A DNA stretch of 45,237 nucleotides from Acidobacteriaceae bacterium (GCA_003160215.1 PLQW01000185.1:1-45237); one strand, 5' to 3'. Positions 17,875-28,670 are shown, counted from the stretch's first letter. Numbers and translations: made by a program. The notes: generated by a model not told the origin, from the letters alone.

Positions 17875-18687
17875 GTGAGGATGACTCCGGTGCAGGTTTC
17901 CTGGCGAGTGAAGTCTCAACTGCGAACGCTACTCCTGTTCGCGATCATCGGCATGGCAGCGGGAATCTTCATCCTTTATCCCACCAATGAGTTCGTATAC
18001 TTTTGCGAATATCGGCCAAGCCAGGCCACGCCTGTGGCTTTCGCTGCGTCGCAGTTGCAGCAGTCGCTACGCGGTGGCACACCGAAGAAGACGGCTTTTT
18101 ATGGCGTCGTGGGCCTGATTTTGAGTATCTCGGCGGCAGGGCTGTATTCGACCATGCATCGCCGCTCGGAACGGATTGAGCAGTTGAGTGCGGCCCTCGC
18201 GGGAGACTTGCGCGCTCTGATCGCTCGCGGCGAAAGCGCCAACCTGGAATTCAAGTCCTCATTTCGCTGGGACCTGCGCGAGAACAAAATCAACCGGGCG
18301 CTGGAAGCCGTGGTGTTGAAAACGCTCGCGGGATATATGAATAGCAGCGGTGGGACGCTGCTCATCGGAGTGGCCGACGACGGAACGATAGTTGGGTTGG
18401 ATCGGGACTACACGACCCTGAAGAAGCCGGATCGCGACGGATTTGAGCAGGCCCTGATGACCGCGATTGCGGCCAAGCTGGGCGCGGATGCTTGCCGGAC
18501 GGTGCAGATTGTGTTTCATTCGCTGGAGAACAAGGACGTTTGCCGCGTCATGGTCTCTCCCGCCCATCGTCCGGTCTACGTGAAGGACGGCGACAATCCC
18601 AGGTTGTACGTGCGCACGGGCGTGAGCACCCGCGAACTCAACGTTCAGGAAGCCATCAACTACACGACTGCGCGCTGGCCCAGGTAA
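17875..18687 (+). CDS. Membrane-anchored AlbA_2 (Schlafen-type) domain protein
   Basis: The 270-residue protein has two membrane segments (about 16-37 and 78-95) that flank a short, probably periplasmic loop of about 40 residues. A cytoplasmic AlbA_2 domain (about 115-265) follows, with the signature ESANLEFKSSFRWD, LAGYMNSSGGTLLIGVADDG and LYVRTGVSTREL. AlbA_2/divergent AAA-4 domains are usually in soluble DNA- or RNA-associated regulators, so a membrane tether is unusual. The start may be GTG 17875 or ATG 17881, six bases apart. It begins 3 bp after the Rieske oxygenase stop. Function is unknown; sensing from the envelope to nucleic acid is only inference. Confidence 0.85.
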   Translation: MRMTPVQVSWRVKSQLRTLLLFAIIGMAAGIFILYPTNEFVYFCEYRPSQATPVAFAASQLQQSLRGGTPKKTAFYGVVGLILSISAAGLYSTMHRRSERIEQLSAALAGDLRALIARGESANLEFKSSFRWDLRENKINRALEAVVLKTLAGYMNSSGGTLLIGVADDGTIVGLDRDYTTLKKPDRDGFEQALMTAIAAKLGADACRTVQIVFHSLENKDVCRVMVSPAHRPVYVKDGDNPRLYVRTGVSTRELNVQEAINYTTARWPR

Positions 18688-18698
18688 GTCTGGGATCC

Positions 18699-18850
18699 AT
18701 TCCAGAGTGGCTGTGGTTCGGGTAGTGCGGGCCTGCAGGCCCGCGTTAGAGCCCGCACAATTATGAGCTGAAGCGATTTTTCTCCGGCTCTTGGAGGCGG
18801 CCTGAAGGCCCGCACTACCCGTACAAACGGACCCAACCATACTGGAACCG
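18699..18850. repeat. Double-hairpin intergenic element (CGGGTAGTGCGGGCC family)
   Basis: The left arm 18719-18744 contains the perfect palindrome GCGGGCCTGCAGGCCCGC (18727-18744). The right arm 18797-18821 is its near inverted copy, with GGCCTGAAGGCC inside. Outer flanks TTCCAG...GG and CC...CTGGAA (18700 and 18842) extend the inverted repeat. It fills the space between the convergent ends of the AlbA_2 gene and the metallophosphoesterase gene, where it could also act as a bidirectional terminator. Related copies are at 24003-24149 and 45186-45237. Confidence 0.85.
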
Positions 18851-18878
18851 CTTTAGGTCGGCTGCCCAACTCTGCAAC

Positions 18879-20018
18879 TCAATGTGTGGCCGGTGTGGGA
18901 CCCGCGGGGCACACGGCGCCAGCCGGAGTGTAGGACGCTTTGTTTTGTGTAAAGCACCAATTCACCTGCTCACGCGAGAACTCATTGACCACGCTTGCCG
19001 GCACATCCGCTTCTTTGACTTCCTTGAACTCGAAGGTTATGCCTCCGTCCGGCGCAACCGTCGCTAGCACATATCCATACACATTGGTCATGGCAATGGT
19101 GGCAGCGGCGTAGTCCTGCGGCAAACGATATCGCACAGCGCCGGCAGAGCCCACAATCCATCCAGGCAACACATCGTCGCCGACATGGCAGGCGGTGGCG
19201 TAGATGTTGTTCATCACGAAGTGCGAATGGCTCGCCAGCACGTACACGTTCTTCCGGGTGCTGTGCCGGAAGGCCGTCAGTTGAGCATAGACAATCCGCC
19301 CGCTGCTTTGCTCTTGCGCGGAATCGTTCATGCTGTGCCCGGCGGATAAACTGTCGGGTAGTGCCGCGTGCATCCCCAGTACGACCGTGCGGATGGAGCT
19401 GTCCTTCGCATCGTTAGCCAGCACGCCCCGTAACCACTTCATCTGGCCGGCATCGAACTCCTCCGCTGAGGCGTTATCCATGCTGATGAAATCAACGCCG
19501 CGTTCGATCCAGCGATAGTACGTCTTCAAAACGTGGTCGTTGGGATTGTCCGCCAGTCGCTGCCGCTGCAGCACGGGTTGGTTGAGCCAGTCGGCGAACT
19601 GCGCGATATAAAGTCCCTTCGTCATGGGTGGAACCAGTTCATGGTTGCCCAATTCCAGGAACACTGGCAAGTCTCCGAACGGTTGCAATTGGTGCTGAAT
19701 GAAGTCAGGCCAGGCACCGGCCAAGTAGTTGCTGATGGTGGAAGCCGGATGAATGTGGAGGTAGTCCTCGTCGAACGTATAGATGGCCCGATAGTCGCCG
19801 AGGTGCCAATAGAAAGACGCTCCGTCGCGACGGACTCCCTGGGCGATCGCGGGCATCACGATGTCGCCACAGTTGCGCGAGTCGCCCGATACAGCGAATT
19901 TCCAGCTTGCCGCAGAGTTGGGCGGCTCTTGCGCGCCCAGTGACGCGGTCGCGCACAGGGCCAGAAGCAGAGCCAGCATTACGAATCGAATTGCAGATTG
20001 TCTGGCTACCGACTTCAT
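18879..20018 (-). CDS. Secreted metallophosphoesterase (calcineurin-like)
   Basis: From ATG at 20018 the protein has 379 residues with a signal peptide (hydrophobic core FVMLALLLALCATASLGAQ). The two-metal motifs appear in order: SGDSRNCGD, WHLGDYR, LELGNHE, VLGMHAALPD and LASHSHFVM, so the full metal-binding set looks present. Such enzymes cleave phosphate mono- or diesters outside the cytoplasm; the substrate cannot be inferred. The frame is open 26 codons upstream to 20096, but the extension is Arg/Cys-rich and precedes a normal signal peptide; GGGAAAG lies about 12 bases before the chosen ATG. The C-terminal tail has two Cys that may form a disulfide. It ends convergently with the AlbA_2 gene. 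Confidence 0.9.
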   Translation of the reverse strand: MKSVARQSAIRFVMLALLLALCATASLGAQEPPNSAASWKFAVSGDSRNCGDIVMPAIAQGVRRDGASFYWHLGDYRAIYTFDEDYLHIHPASTISNYLAGAWPDFIQHQLQPFGDLPVFLELGNHELVPPMTKGLYIAQFADWLNQPVLQRQRLADNPNDHVLKTYYRWIERGVDFISMDNASAEEFDAGQMKWLRGVLANDAKDSSIRTVVLGMHAALPDSLSAGHSMNDSAQEQSSGRIVYAQLTAFRHSTRKNVYVLASHSHFVMNNIYATACHVGDDVLPGWIVGSAGAVRYRLPQDYAAATIAMTNVYGYVLATVAPDGGITFEFKEVKEADVPASVVNEFSREQVNWCFTQNKASYTPAGAVCPAGPTPATH

Positions 20019-20162
20019 GATTGGTATTCTTTCCCAGCAGTCGAGCATGTTTCCCTCACGGCGCACGGCCCTGCGGCAGCATCTTGTCGCTTTCATACAT
20101 TAACTGATTGCCATGTTCTCCGTGGAGAATTTCATCCCACGTCTCGCATTGATATTCGGGCT

Positions 20163-20267
20163 AGCCTGGATTGTTCATCTGTTTCGCTAACTGAAGCGGC
20201 ACGCTTTGAAAGGGCACGGCTTGAAGCCGTGCCCTTCAAAGCGTGAGGTCCTCGTGAATAATCCAAG
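20163..20267. repeat. Hairpin element with TAGCCTGGATT outer arms
   Basis: The outer arms AGCCTGGATTGTTCAT (20163-20178) and GTGAATAATCCAAG (20254-20267) are inverted copies. Between them is a near-perfect 46-base hairpin at 20200-20245 (CACGCTTTGAAAGGGCACGG pairing with its complement after a GA turn, one bulged A). The outer arms are those of the element at 35261-35476, which has an unrelated core. It lies in the divergent region between the metallophosphoesterase and moeA; a GCCTGCCCTGAGCGCAGCCG string, also of repeat type, follows at about 20274. Confidence 0.8.
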
Positions 20268-20406
20268 TTCAGAGCCTGCCCTGAGCGCAGCCGAAGGGCC
20301 CGCCTCTCAGCCCTTCATTTTTCGCCATCCCGACCGAGGTCGCCGCGGCGACCGAGTAGAGGGACCTGCTGTTTCGACCTTTTCAACCGCCTCGTAATCG
20401 CCTCGT

Positions 20407-20434
20407 TTGAATCAATCCGGTCCTCCGGTAAAAT
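20407..20434 (+). promoter_or_regulatory. Candidate promoter of the molybdenum cofactor operon
   Basis: TTGAAT (20407-20412) and TAAAAT (20429-20434) are separated by 16 bp and stand just before moeA. Transcription would begin about 20441, only a few bases before the ATG at 20446, so the leader would be very short. If so, the true start could be downstream, or translation may be leaderless. Confidence 0.4.
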
Positions 20435-20445
20435 CCGGTCAGGTC

Positions 20446-21684
20446 ATGAGTCCCGAAACCAGGCTTCTATCGTTTACCGAAGCGCGACAGACTGTTGAGC
20501 AGTACGCTTCCACGCTCTCTCCGACTCAGCCCGAGATGCTCCCCTTGCTTGAGGCTCTCGGACTTGTACTGGCCGAAGACCTGCGCGCCGATCGTGATTT
20601 CCCGCCTTTCCCCCGCTCCACACGCGATGGTTACGCAGTGAGGGCCGCTAACGTCGCTGCAGTGCCTGCGAGTTTGCGTTGCGTAGGGGAGATCAAGGCC
20701 GGAGCCACCGCAGAACAAAGCGCTATCGGAATTGCAGCCGGAGAAGCGGTAGAAATCATGACGGGCGCCCCGGTCCCTGCCGCCGCCGATGCCGTTGTGA
20801 TGGTGGAATACGCCAAGCGAAGCGGTGCCGTGGTGACCGTTCATCGACCGGTCCGAGCGGGCGAGAATATTGTTCCGGCGGGATCCGAAGCTCGCCAGGA
20901 CTCGACCATGGTCACGCGAGGGACACGCGTGAACCACGCTATTGTGGCCATCGCCGCCGCCGTGGGACGTCCGGAGATCGCCGTCTATCGCCGCCCCCGA
21001 GTTGCCGTTCTCGCCACCGGCGACGAATTGGTGGATATCAATCTGCCGCCTGGCCCGAACGAAATCCGCAACTCCAACAGCTACTCCTTGGCCGCTCAGG
21101 TTTATGCCGCTGGTGGTGAACCCGTGATTCTGCCGGTCGCGCCGGACCGCGCAGACGAGTTAGCGCTACTCTTACGCAAAGGCTTGCAAAGCGACCTGCT
21201 GCTGATCAGCGGCGGCGTTTCCATGGGCAAGTACGATCTGGTCGAACAGGTGCTGGCATCCTTCGACGCTCGATTCCTGTTCACTGGCGTTCGCATTCAG
21301 CCGGGAAAGCCGGTCGTGTTCGGCGAGGTTGCGCTTTACGGCCGAACCATTCCGTTCTTTGGGCTGCCCGGAAATCCGGTGTCCACGATGGTCACGTTCC
21401 AACTCTTCGCGCGGCCCTTGCTCGATGGGCTTGCCGGCTCGAAGCCCCAGCCGTTGCCGTTTGCGCAAGCCAGTCTGACGACGGAGTTCACCACCAAGAC
21501 CGGGCTGACACGGTTTCTGCCGGCGAAGCTGGGCGGAACCCACGAGCGGCCGGAGGCCGAACTTGTGCGCTGGCAGGGTTCGGGGGACTTGATGGCCGTC
21601 TCCGGCTCAAACTGCTACATTGTGGTACCACCGGATCGCGAGCGGTTCGCTGCCGGAGAAGCGGTGACTGTCCTGCTGTTCTGA
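20446..21684 (+). CDS. moeA: Molybdopterin molybdenumtransferase MoeA
   Basis: The 412-residue protein inserts molybdate into adenylylated molybdopterin, the last step of cofactor synthesis. It has the MoeA order of domains: N-terminal SFTEARQTV, the linker-beta domain with [22 protein letters not shown] and IMTGAPVP, then the MoCF domain with [39 protein letters not shown] and [16 protein letters not shown]-terminal beta domain ends the protein. ATG 20446 is preferred to the in-frame TTG 20407, because the latter lies in the promoter and gives no conserved sequence. moaC follows after 10 bp and mogA after that, so the three form one operon. Confidence 0.96.
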   Translation: MSPETRLLSFTEARQTVEQYASTLSPTQPEMLPLLEALGLVLAEDLRADRDFPPFPRSTRDGYAVRAANVAAVPASLRCVGEIKAGATAEQSAIGIAAGEAVEIMTGAPVPAAADAVVMVEYAKRSGAVVTVHRPVRAGENIVPAGSEARQDSTMVTRGTRVNHAIVAIAAAVGRPEIAVYRRPRVAVLATGDELVDINLPPGPNEIRNSNSYSLAAQVYAAGGEPVILPVAPDRADELALLLRKGLQSDLLLISGGVSMGKYDLVEQVLASFDARFLFTGVRIQPGKPVVFGEVALYGRTIPFFGLPGNPVSTMVTFQLFARPLLDGLAGSKPQPLPFAQASLTTEFTTKTGLTRFLPAKLGGTHERPEAELVRWQGSGDLMAVSGSNCYIVVPPDRERFAAGEAVTVLLF

Positions 21685-21694
21685 AATTCGACCG

Positions 21695-22195
21695 ATGGCA
21701 AAACGGAACCACAAGTCGAACAAGCTGTCGCACTACGATGCCGCCGGACAGGCGTCGATGGTGGACGTCTCGGCCAAACAGCCCACGCTGCGCGAAGCCG
21801 AGGCACGAGCCTTCGTGGCGATGAGCCGGGCGGTCATGCGGGCCCTGCCGCAAAATCCCAAAGGCGATCCGCTGGAAGTCGCTCGCATCGCGGGTATTAT
21901 GGCCGCCAAGCGCACGGCGGAACTCATCCCCATGTGTCATCCTGTTCCGCTAAGCAAGGTCGACGTTCATATCGAGGTGCGGAAGGACGGAGTCGCCATT
22001 CGCAGCCTCGCCCGCACAATCGCCGTCACTGGCGTCGAAATGGAAGCCCTGGTCGCGGCATCGGTCGCAGCGCTTACCGTTTACGACATGTGCAAAGCGC
22101 TGGACAAAGGCATCGCAATTCGCGAAATTATGCTGGTGCGAAAGTCGGGCGGAAAGAGCGGCGACTATCACCGCGACAAATCGAAGTCGGAGTAG
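21695..22195 (+). CDS. moaC: Cyclic pyranopterin monophosphate synthase MoaC
   Basis: The 166-residue protein converts the MoaA product to cyclic pyranopterin monophosphate. It shows the family motifs [34 protein letters not shown] and [20 protein letters not shown], which holds the conserved catalytic region and subunit contacts. Length is normal, with a short Lys/Ser-rich C-terminus. It begins 10 bp after moeA and ends within a few bases of mogA. No moaA, moaD or moaE is in the window, so the remaining pathway genes must be elsewhere. Confidence 0.97.
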   Translation: MAKRNHKSNKLSHYDAAGQASMVDVSAKQPTLREAEARAFVAMSRAVMRALPQNPKGDPLEVARIAGIMAAKRTAELIPMCHPVPLSKVDVHIEVRKDGVAIRSLARTIAVTGVEMEALVAASVAALTVYDMCKALDKGIAIREIMLVRKSGGKSGDYHRDKSKSE

Positions 22196-22202
22196 AGTGA
22201 CC

Positions 22203-22703
22203 ATGAGAACCGCCGCTGTCTTGACTGTCAGTGACTCCTCCGCCCGAGGCGAGCGGGCCGACCGCTCCGGGCCGGCCACTGCCGAGCTGCTTCGCCAGGA
22301 GGGGTTCGATGTCACCCATCAGGAGATCGTTCCAGACGATCAGCGGACGATCGAATCGGTGCTTGTTCGCTTGAGTGAGCAGGTCCAATTGATTGTGACG
22401 ACGGGTGGAACCGGCATTGCTGATCGCGATGTCACGCCTGAGGCGACGCGCGCTGTGTGCTCGAAGCTGATCGAAGGCATTCCTGAGAGAATGCGCTCTG
22501 AGGGCATGGCCAGTACTTCCAACGCCATCCTGAGCCGGGGTGTTTGCGGTGTGCGTGGGCGCACGCTCATCCTCAACCTGCCAGGCAGCCCAACTGGTGC
22601 ATCGGAGTCGCTGCTGGCCGTGATCGAGATTCTGCCCCACGCGCTCGATCTGCTGGCCGGCCAAACCGTACATGACGATGCCCACCCGCTACGCGACGAG
22701 TGA
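22203..22703 (+). CDS. mogA: Molybdopterin adenylyltransferase (MogA/MoaB family)
   Basis: The 166-residue MoCF-domain protein has AAVLTVSDSSARG at the N-terminus, LIVTTGGTGIADRDVTPEAT and LILNLPGSPTGASESL, the conserved molybdopterin-binding loops. It adenylates molybdopterin for MoeA, whose gene is two genes upstream. Start may be GTG 22197 or ATG 22203; ATG is taken, with GGAG about 10 bases upstream in the end of moaC. MogA and MoaB are hard to separate by sequence alone, so the symbol is by function. Confidence 0.92.
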   Translation: MRTAAVLTVSDSSARGERADRSGPATAELLRQEGFDVTHQEIVPDDQRTIESVLVRLSEQVQLIVTTGGTGIADRDVTPEATRAVCSKLIEGIPERMRSEGMASTSNAILSRGVCGVRGRTLILNLPGSPTGASESLLAVIEILPHALDLLAGQTVHDDAHPLRDE

Positions 22704-22777
22704 CTCTTCCATTCATTCCTCTGCGCGCCTGCGTACAATAGTTCTCTTGCTGTGCCCAGAACCACCCGAGGAAAGAC

Positions 22778-23869
22778 TTGGATCCTGTCACTCATTTGCT
22801 GACCGGCGCGTGTATGGGACGCGCCGGCTTCAATCGTAAGAGCGCCCTCACGACACTAACGATGGTGCTGGCCGCCGAGGCTGCTGACATCGACGTGTTG
22901 TGGGAATTCAAGGGCTCCATCGCTGCCCTGCAGCATCACCGCGGAATCACCCACAGCTTCGTGGGTGTGCCGTTCGTTGCGGCTGCGGTCCTGCTCTTCG
23001 TATATCTCGGCCATCGTCTGAAGCTGCGACTCCGGCCACCTCGTGCGCGCTCCCCCGAGGCTCCGCCGCCGTTGCCTATCCGTTGGGGATATCTCTACTT
23101 CTGTGCGCTGCTAGCCGCTCTCAGCCATTTGCTGCTCGACTACTCGACCGCGTACGGCATTCGCTTGTTCGAACCGTTCAACTTCCGCTGGTACTCGTGG
23201 GATATCGTCTACATCATTGACCCCGTCATCCTGCTCGCGCTCATCGCCGGGCTGACTCTGCCTGCGCTATTCGGCTTGATCAACCAGGAAATTGGTGCGC
23301 GCAGCAAGGGCCCGCGAGGCCGGGCGGGAGCGATCTTCGCCCTGGTATGTCTGGTGCTCGTTTGGGGCGTCCGCGACTATCAGCATCGCCGCGCCGTGAC
23401 CGCTATGAATTCGTTCCTCTACCATGGGGCGGCGCCGCTGCGGCTGGCGGCTTATCCCTACATGATCGATCCATTCAGTTGGCATGGCGTTGTCGAGACC
23501 CCCGACTTCTTCGAAACCATTCCGGTGAATTCGCTGGGCCCGCGGGTCGATTCTGAATCGCGGGGGCTGGTTTTTTATAAGCCGCCTGAAACCGATGCCA
23601 GCCGGGCGGCGAAGTCTTCATACCTAGGGCAGGTGTACCTCGATTGGGCGGTATTTCCCTTTGTGGAGGTACAAAAGTTTCAGGGTAAGAACAGCGGCTA
23701 TCTGGCGGCGTTCAAGGACCTGCGCTACACCGATCCGGAGAGTCGGGGCAGAACGCCGTTGGGCGGCTACGTCCTGCTCAGTCCCGATCTGCACGTGCTG
23801 GAGCAGGGGATGAACTCCAGCCGGTCGCCGTCCGTGGACAGCCTGGAGCACGGCCCTGCAGGTCCCTGA
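22778..23869 (+). CDS. YdjM-like inner-membrane metal-dependent hydrolase (DUF457)
   Basis: The 363-residue protein begins DPVTHLLTGACMGRAG, the usual beginning of the YdjM/DUF457 family, with a TTG start decided by GAGGAAAG 5-10 bases upstream. Conserved charged sites for metal binding are visible: EAADIDVLW, HHRGITHS (about 46-53) and LSHLLLDYSTAYG (about 117-129). Membrane segments are near 67-85, 105-122, 147-170 and 187-203. The C-terminal 150 residues are a soluble domain. Homologues are linked to membrane or SOS functions in E. coli, but the reaction is not established. It lies 74 bp after mogA; TACAAT at 22734-22739 may be its own -10. Confidence 0.85.
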   Translation: MDPVTHLLTGACMGRAGFNRKSALTTLTMVLAAEAADIDVLWEFKGSIAALQHHRGITHSFVGVPFVAAAVLLFVYLGHRLKLRLRPPRARSPEAPPPLPIRWGYLYFCALLAALSHLLLDYSTAYGIRLFEPFNFRWYSWDIVYIIDPVILLALIAGLTLPALFGLINQEIGARSKGPRGRAGAIFALVCLVLVWGVRDYQHRRAVTAMNSFLYHGAAPLRLAAYPYMIDPFSWHGVVETPDFFETIPVNSLGPRVDSESRGLVFYKPPETDASRAAKSSYLGQVYLDWAVFPFVEVQKFQGKNSGYLAAFKDLRYTDPESRGRTPLGGYVLLSPDLHVLEQGMNSSRSPSVDSLEHGPAGP

Positions 23870-24002
23870 AAGAGCGCGGTCCGGGTGGGACTGGCCTTCG
23901 GCTGCATCCATGAATTTTGAAGATGTCATCCTGAGCAACGGACCTGCTGGGGCAGGTTGAAACAGGAATGACAACTCTGCAAGATCGTCCGGCTATAGCT
24001 GT

Positions 24003-24149
24003 TTCAGGGTTGGTGTAGACCGGGTAGAGCCAGCCTTTAGGCTGGCGCCGAGATCGCCCCACAGCATAATGCTCAAGCGGTTTGTCTGTGCGCGAACGCG
24101 GCGCTAAAGCGCCGCTCTACCCGAATTGCCGGACTACACCAATTCTGAA
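24003..24149. repeat. Double-hairpin intergenic element (GGGTAG family, TTTA/TAAA loops)
   Basis: Outer arms TTCAGGGTTGGTGTAG (24003-24018) and CTACACCAATTCTGAA (24134-24149) pair. Inside, CGGGTAGAGC and GCTCTACCCG (24021-24030 and 24114-24123) pair. Two inner hairpins follow: GCCAGCC-TTTA-GGCTGGC at 24029-24046 and GCGGCGC-TAAA-GCGCCGC at 24098-24115. The stems differ in sequence while loops and flanks stay the same, as in the copy at 18699-18850. The region 23870-24447 holds only such repeats and no gene. Confidence 0.85.
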
Positions 24150-24178
24150 AACGCCATAAGTCCTTTGTTTGCGTTGTT

Positions 24179-24323
24179 GTCATTGGGAGCGAGCGTAGCG
24201 AATCGAAGGACCCCTATTGCTGCAGAACTACTATATGTGTCCGCCCGGCACAACAAAAAGGTTGGGATTGCTGCGGCCATAGGGGTCCCTCGACTCCTCG
24301 CTACGCTCGTTGCTCGGGATGAC
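24179..24323. repeat. GTCATCC palindromic element, short core
   Basis: The left arm 24179-24216 (GTCATTGGGAGCGAGCGTAG, then AATCGAAGGACCCCTAT) pairs with the right arm 24278-24323 (ATAGGGGTCCCTCGACTCCT, then CGCTACGCTCG and GGGATGAC). The 60-base core holds no open frame. Same family as 35261-35476, with GTCATCC ends. It borders the element at 24003-24149, so two families lie side by side. Confidence 0.8.
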
Positions 24324-24447
24324 ACTCTGGATTACCTACGCTCATGTTTTCTCTCCCTGCCAAAAATCTTGCGTCACAGGCTGACTCCTCTTGACGGACG
24401 GCGGCGCGACGTACAGAATCAAATGGCACTCTTGGATTGAGGTCAAC

Positions 24448-24987
24448 ATGCTGGCATATCTCTTCGTACTTGCGGCCGTGGCCGTGCACCTGCGGTTTGT
24501 CGCGATGCCTTTTAGCTTCACACCCGTCGCCGCTGCCCTGCTGTTCTTCGGGGCGCGCATGCCCCGTAAGCAGATGTGGGTTCCGGTGGCGTTACTGATC
24601 GCTTCCGACGTGTATCTGACGCGGGTCACTTACGCCTATCCGCTCACGGCCGATCATTTCGTCACATGGGCCTGGTATGCGGCCATGCTGCTGCTAGGTG
24701 GGGTGCTGATCAAGGGCTTCTCGGCGCTGCGCATCGGCGCCGCTTCCTTGACCGCCTCGGTTTCGTTTTTCCTGATCAGCAACTTCGCGGTGTGGATGGT
24801 CTGGCGCGACATGTATCCCAAGACCGTCAACGGCCTGATGACGTGTTATGTCGCGGGCTTGCCGTTCTTCCGCCCGGAAGTCGTGTCCGACCTGCTGTTC
24901 TGCGCCGCGTTCTTCGGGATCGGATACCTGGTGAGCCAGCACGCCGCAGAGCCAGCTTCGGTCCCCGTCAGCCGCAACCTTCGCTAA
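24448..24987 (+). CDS. DUF6580-type membrane protein, ECF-S-component-like
   Basis: The 179-residue protein from ATG 24448 has six or so hydrophobic stretches, including SFTPVAAALLFFGARMPR, PVALLIASDVYLTRVTY, WAWYAAMLLLGGVLI, ASVSFFLISNFAVWMV, and a C-terminal PFFRPEVVSDLLFCAAFFG. The NFAVWMVWRDMYPKTVNGL and PFFRPEVVSDLLF patterns are typical of the uncharacterised DUF6580 family, which resembles ECF-transporter substrate-binding subunits. No ECF ATPase lies nearby, and the substrate is unknown. The start is chosen for GAGGT at 24438-24442 and because the upstream 19 codons (from 24391) lie in repeat-rich DNA. Confidence 0.8.
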   Translation: MLAYLFVLAAVAVHLRFVAMPFSFTPVAAALLFFGARMPRKQMWVPVALLIASDVYLTRVTYAYPLTADHFVTWAWYAAMLLLGGVLIKGFSALRIGAASLTASVSFFLISNFAVWMVWRDMYPKTVNGLMTCYVAGLPFFRPEVVSDLLFCAAFFGIGYLVSQHAAEPASVPVSRNLR

Positions 24988-25006
24988 AGTCCTCGTCAGC
25001 ACAACA

Positions 25007-25037
25007 AAGGCCGGACAACTCGTCCGGCTTTCTTTTT
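25007..25037 (+). terminator. Rho-independent terminator
   Basis: GCCGGAC (25010-25016) pairs with GTCCGGC (25022-25028) around a 5-base loop and is followed by TTTCTTTTT. It stands 20 bp after the stop of the DUF6580 gene, between two convergent genes. A flanking AAAG/CTTT makes the stem longer, so it could also work on the minus strand. Confidence 0.88.
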
Positions 25038-25056
25038 CGACTAATTCCGCTCGAGG

Positions 25057-25698
25057 TTACCGCTGGGCGTCCGCCGCCAGCCGCCGGGACCTCCGCGCCG
25101 ACCTTAGCTTCCGCGTCCGCCAGATCCACCAACCCACGAGGCAAGCCGTGGCAATCGCCGCGATCACATATCTCCAGTGGTTGTGCACCATGCCGCCGAC
25201 AAATCCCACAATCCCCGGGCCGTAGCGAATCACCAGAAACGAGAGCACCACGAAGCGCAGAAACCGGCCGGAGAAGATTGCGGTCAGGAAGTGGCTAAAT
25301 CTCATTTCCGCCACGCCCGCGGAGAGCACGAACAGCTTGAAGGGAGTCGGCGGCGGCAGCATGGACGGCAGCATGAGCGCGAGGAATTCGTGGCGGTCGA
25401 ATGCGGCCTTGATCTTGTTGAAGCGCTTCTCGCCCATGCGCTTCACCAGCAGCACCTCGCCGCCTTTGTACCCAATCAGGTAGATGACGATGCTGCCCAG
25501 CGCCGAGCCGGCCGCCGCCATCGCCGAGTACAGGAACAGGCGCTGCGGGTTGGCCCAGACGTAGCCGGCGACGATGGCGTCCAGCGGCATGCCGAGAAAG
25601 GCCGCGTCCACCGCGGCGAATCCCAATACGCCCCAGATGCCGAGCGGCTTCAGCACCGCCAGGATCAGCAGGGTCCACTTGTGGAGAAGGTGTTTCAA
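25057..25698 (-). CDS. YqaA/DedA-type (VTT domain) membrane protein
   Basis: The 213-residue protein has about five membrane segments. It contains the VTT/SNARE-associated pattern: PLDAIVAGYVWANPQRLFLY, YSAMAAAGSALGSIVIYLIGYKGGE (about 58-82), and MLPSMLPPPTPFKLFVLSAGV (about 109-129) with GRFLRF near 145-150. YqaA/DedA proteins act as inner-membrane lipid (undecaprenyl phosphate or phospholipid) flippases or are needed for envelope integrity; the exact role here is unknown. The C-terminus is Arg-rich and cytoplasmic. Convergent with the DUF6580 gene across the terminator. Confidence 0.88.
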   Translation of the reverse strand: MKHLLHKWTLLILAVLKPLGIWGVLGFAAVDAAFLGMPLDAIVAGYVWANPQRLFLYSAMAAAGSALGSIVIYLIGYKGGEVLLVKRMGEKRFNKIKAAFDRHEFLALMLPSMLPPPTPFKLFVLSAGVAEMRFSHFLTAIFSGRFLRFVVLSFLVIRYGPGIVGFVGGMVHNHWRYVIAAIATACLVGWWIWRTRKLRSARRSRRLAADAQR

Positions 25699-25883
25699 GA
25701 CAGTGGCCAGTAGTCAGTGGTCAGTTGCCAGTTTTTGATTCTACGCGAAGGCGGGGTTGCTGGTTGGCAGGCGTCGGTTTCGCTCTTCGCTCTTCGCAAT
25801 GCGGATTAGGATTGGCGGCTCCGAACATTTCGTATCCCACGCTTTCGCAAAAGCGGCGAAAGGATGGGACACCCTTCGACCGA

Positions 25884-27948
<2,065 letters not shown>

Positions 27949-28021
27949 TCGCCATTAGCCATTACCATCTCTGAAAGAGTGCCGGCGGGGGGTGAGGTCG
28001 ATTCTGAAAGCTGACAGCTGC

Positions 28022-28495
28022 CTAGAACTTCGCCTTTAGCCGCTGATACGTGGTCTCCAGCAGTTCCGGAAGCATGCGCGTCTCGCCGATTACGGTCATG
28101 AAGTTCGCGTCGGCCACCCAGCGTGGCAGAACGTGCATGTGAATATGGTCCGCGATGCCGGCGCCGGCAGCTTTGCCAATATTCATTCCGACATTCACTC
28201 CATCAGGGCGATAGAGCTCGATGAGGGCTGTTTCTAGACGCTGCGACAGGGCCATCATCTCGGTTGCAGCCGGGGACGGGAGCTTGTGCAAGCGGTTGAG
28301 ATGCTCGTAGGGCACGATCATGGCGTGGCCCGAGGTGTACGGAAAGGCATTCAAGACAACGAAGTTATGCTCGCCACGGTAGACAATCAGCGACTTGTGG
28401 TCATCGCCGGAGCGTAGCAGTTCGCAGAAGATGCAAGCGGGCGCCTCGCCGGCAGTGATGTAAGTGTAACGCCACGGGGTCCACAGATAATCCAT
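28022..28495 (-). CDS. HIT-family nucleotide hydrolase/phosphorylase
   Basis: The 157-residue protein has the histidine triad HIHMHVLPRW (about 116-125). Other features are the N-terminal LWTPWRYTYI, CIFCELL (two Cys, possible zinc site at 22 and 25), and NAFPYTSGHAMIVPYEHL. This is the AP4A phosphorylase/HIT group, which acts on nucleoside phosphates such as Ap4A. It starts at ATG 28495 with no obvious Shine-Dalgarno. Convergent with ligA across 70 bp. It is divergent from rpsA, so the 340 bp between them serve both starts. Confidence 0.92.
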   Translation of the reverse strand: MDYLWTPWRYTYITAGEAPACIFCELLRSGDDHKSLIVYRGEHNFVVLNAFPYTSGHAMIVPYEHLNRLHKLPSPAATEMMALSQRLETALIELYRPDGVNVGMNIGKAAGAGIADHIHMHVLPRWVADANFMTVIGETRMLPELLETTYQRLKAKF

Positions 28496-28641
28496 ACCAT
28501 GAGCAGAGTATCAAACCGTCTTAGAGTTCCTAACGGTCCGCGTGTCGCCGTCACAGTGGCCGGTGATCCAACCGACTTGACAGGGAGGTTAAAAATCCTG
28601 AAAAAGCTTGTAAAATCAGCGCGAATATTGCACTTACAAGT

Positions 28642-28670
28642 TTGACACTGCTCCGCCACGGTTGTTATAT
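28642..28670 (+). promoter_or_regulatory. Sigma-70-type promoter of rpsA
   Basis: A perfect TTGACA (28642-28647) is followed after 17 bp by TTATAT (28665-28670; TATATT with 18 bp is an alternative). Transcription would start about 28678, giving a leader of roughly 158 bases before the rpsA ATG. A second TTGACA at 28577-28582 has no -10 at normal spacing. Confidence 0.7.

Noticed and set aside
20407-20446. TTG at 20407 as the moeA start
   Set aside because: It lies in the predicted -35 box and adds residues not found in MoeA proteins.
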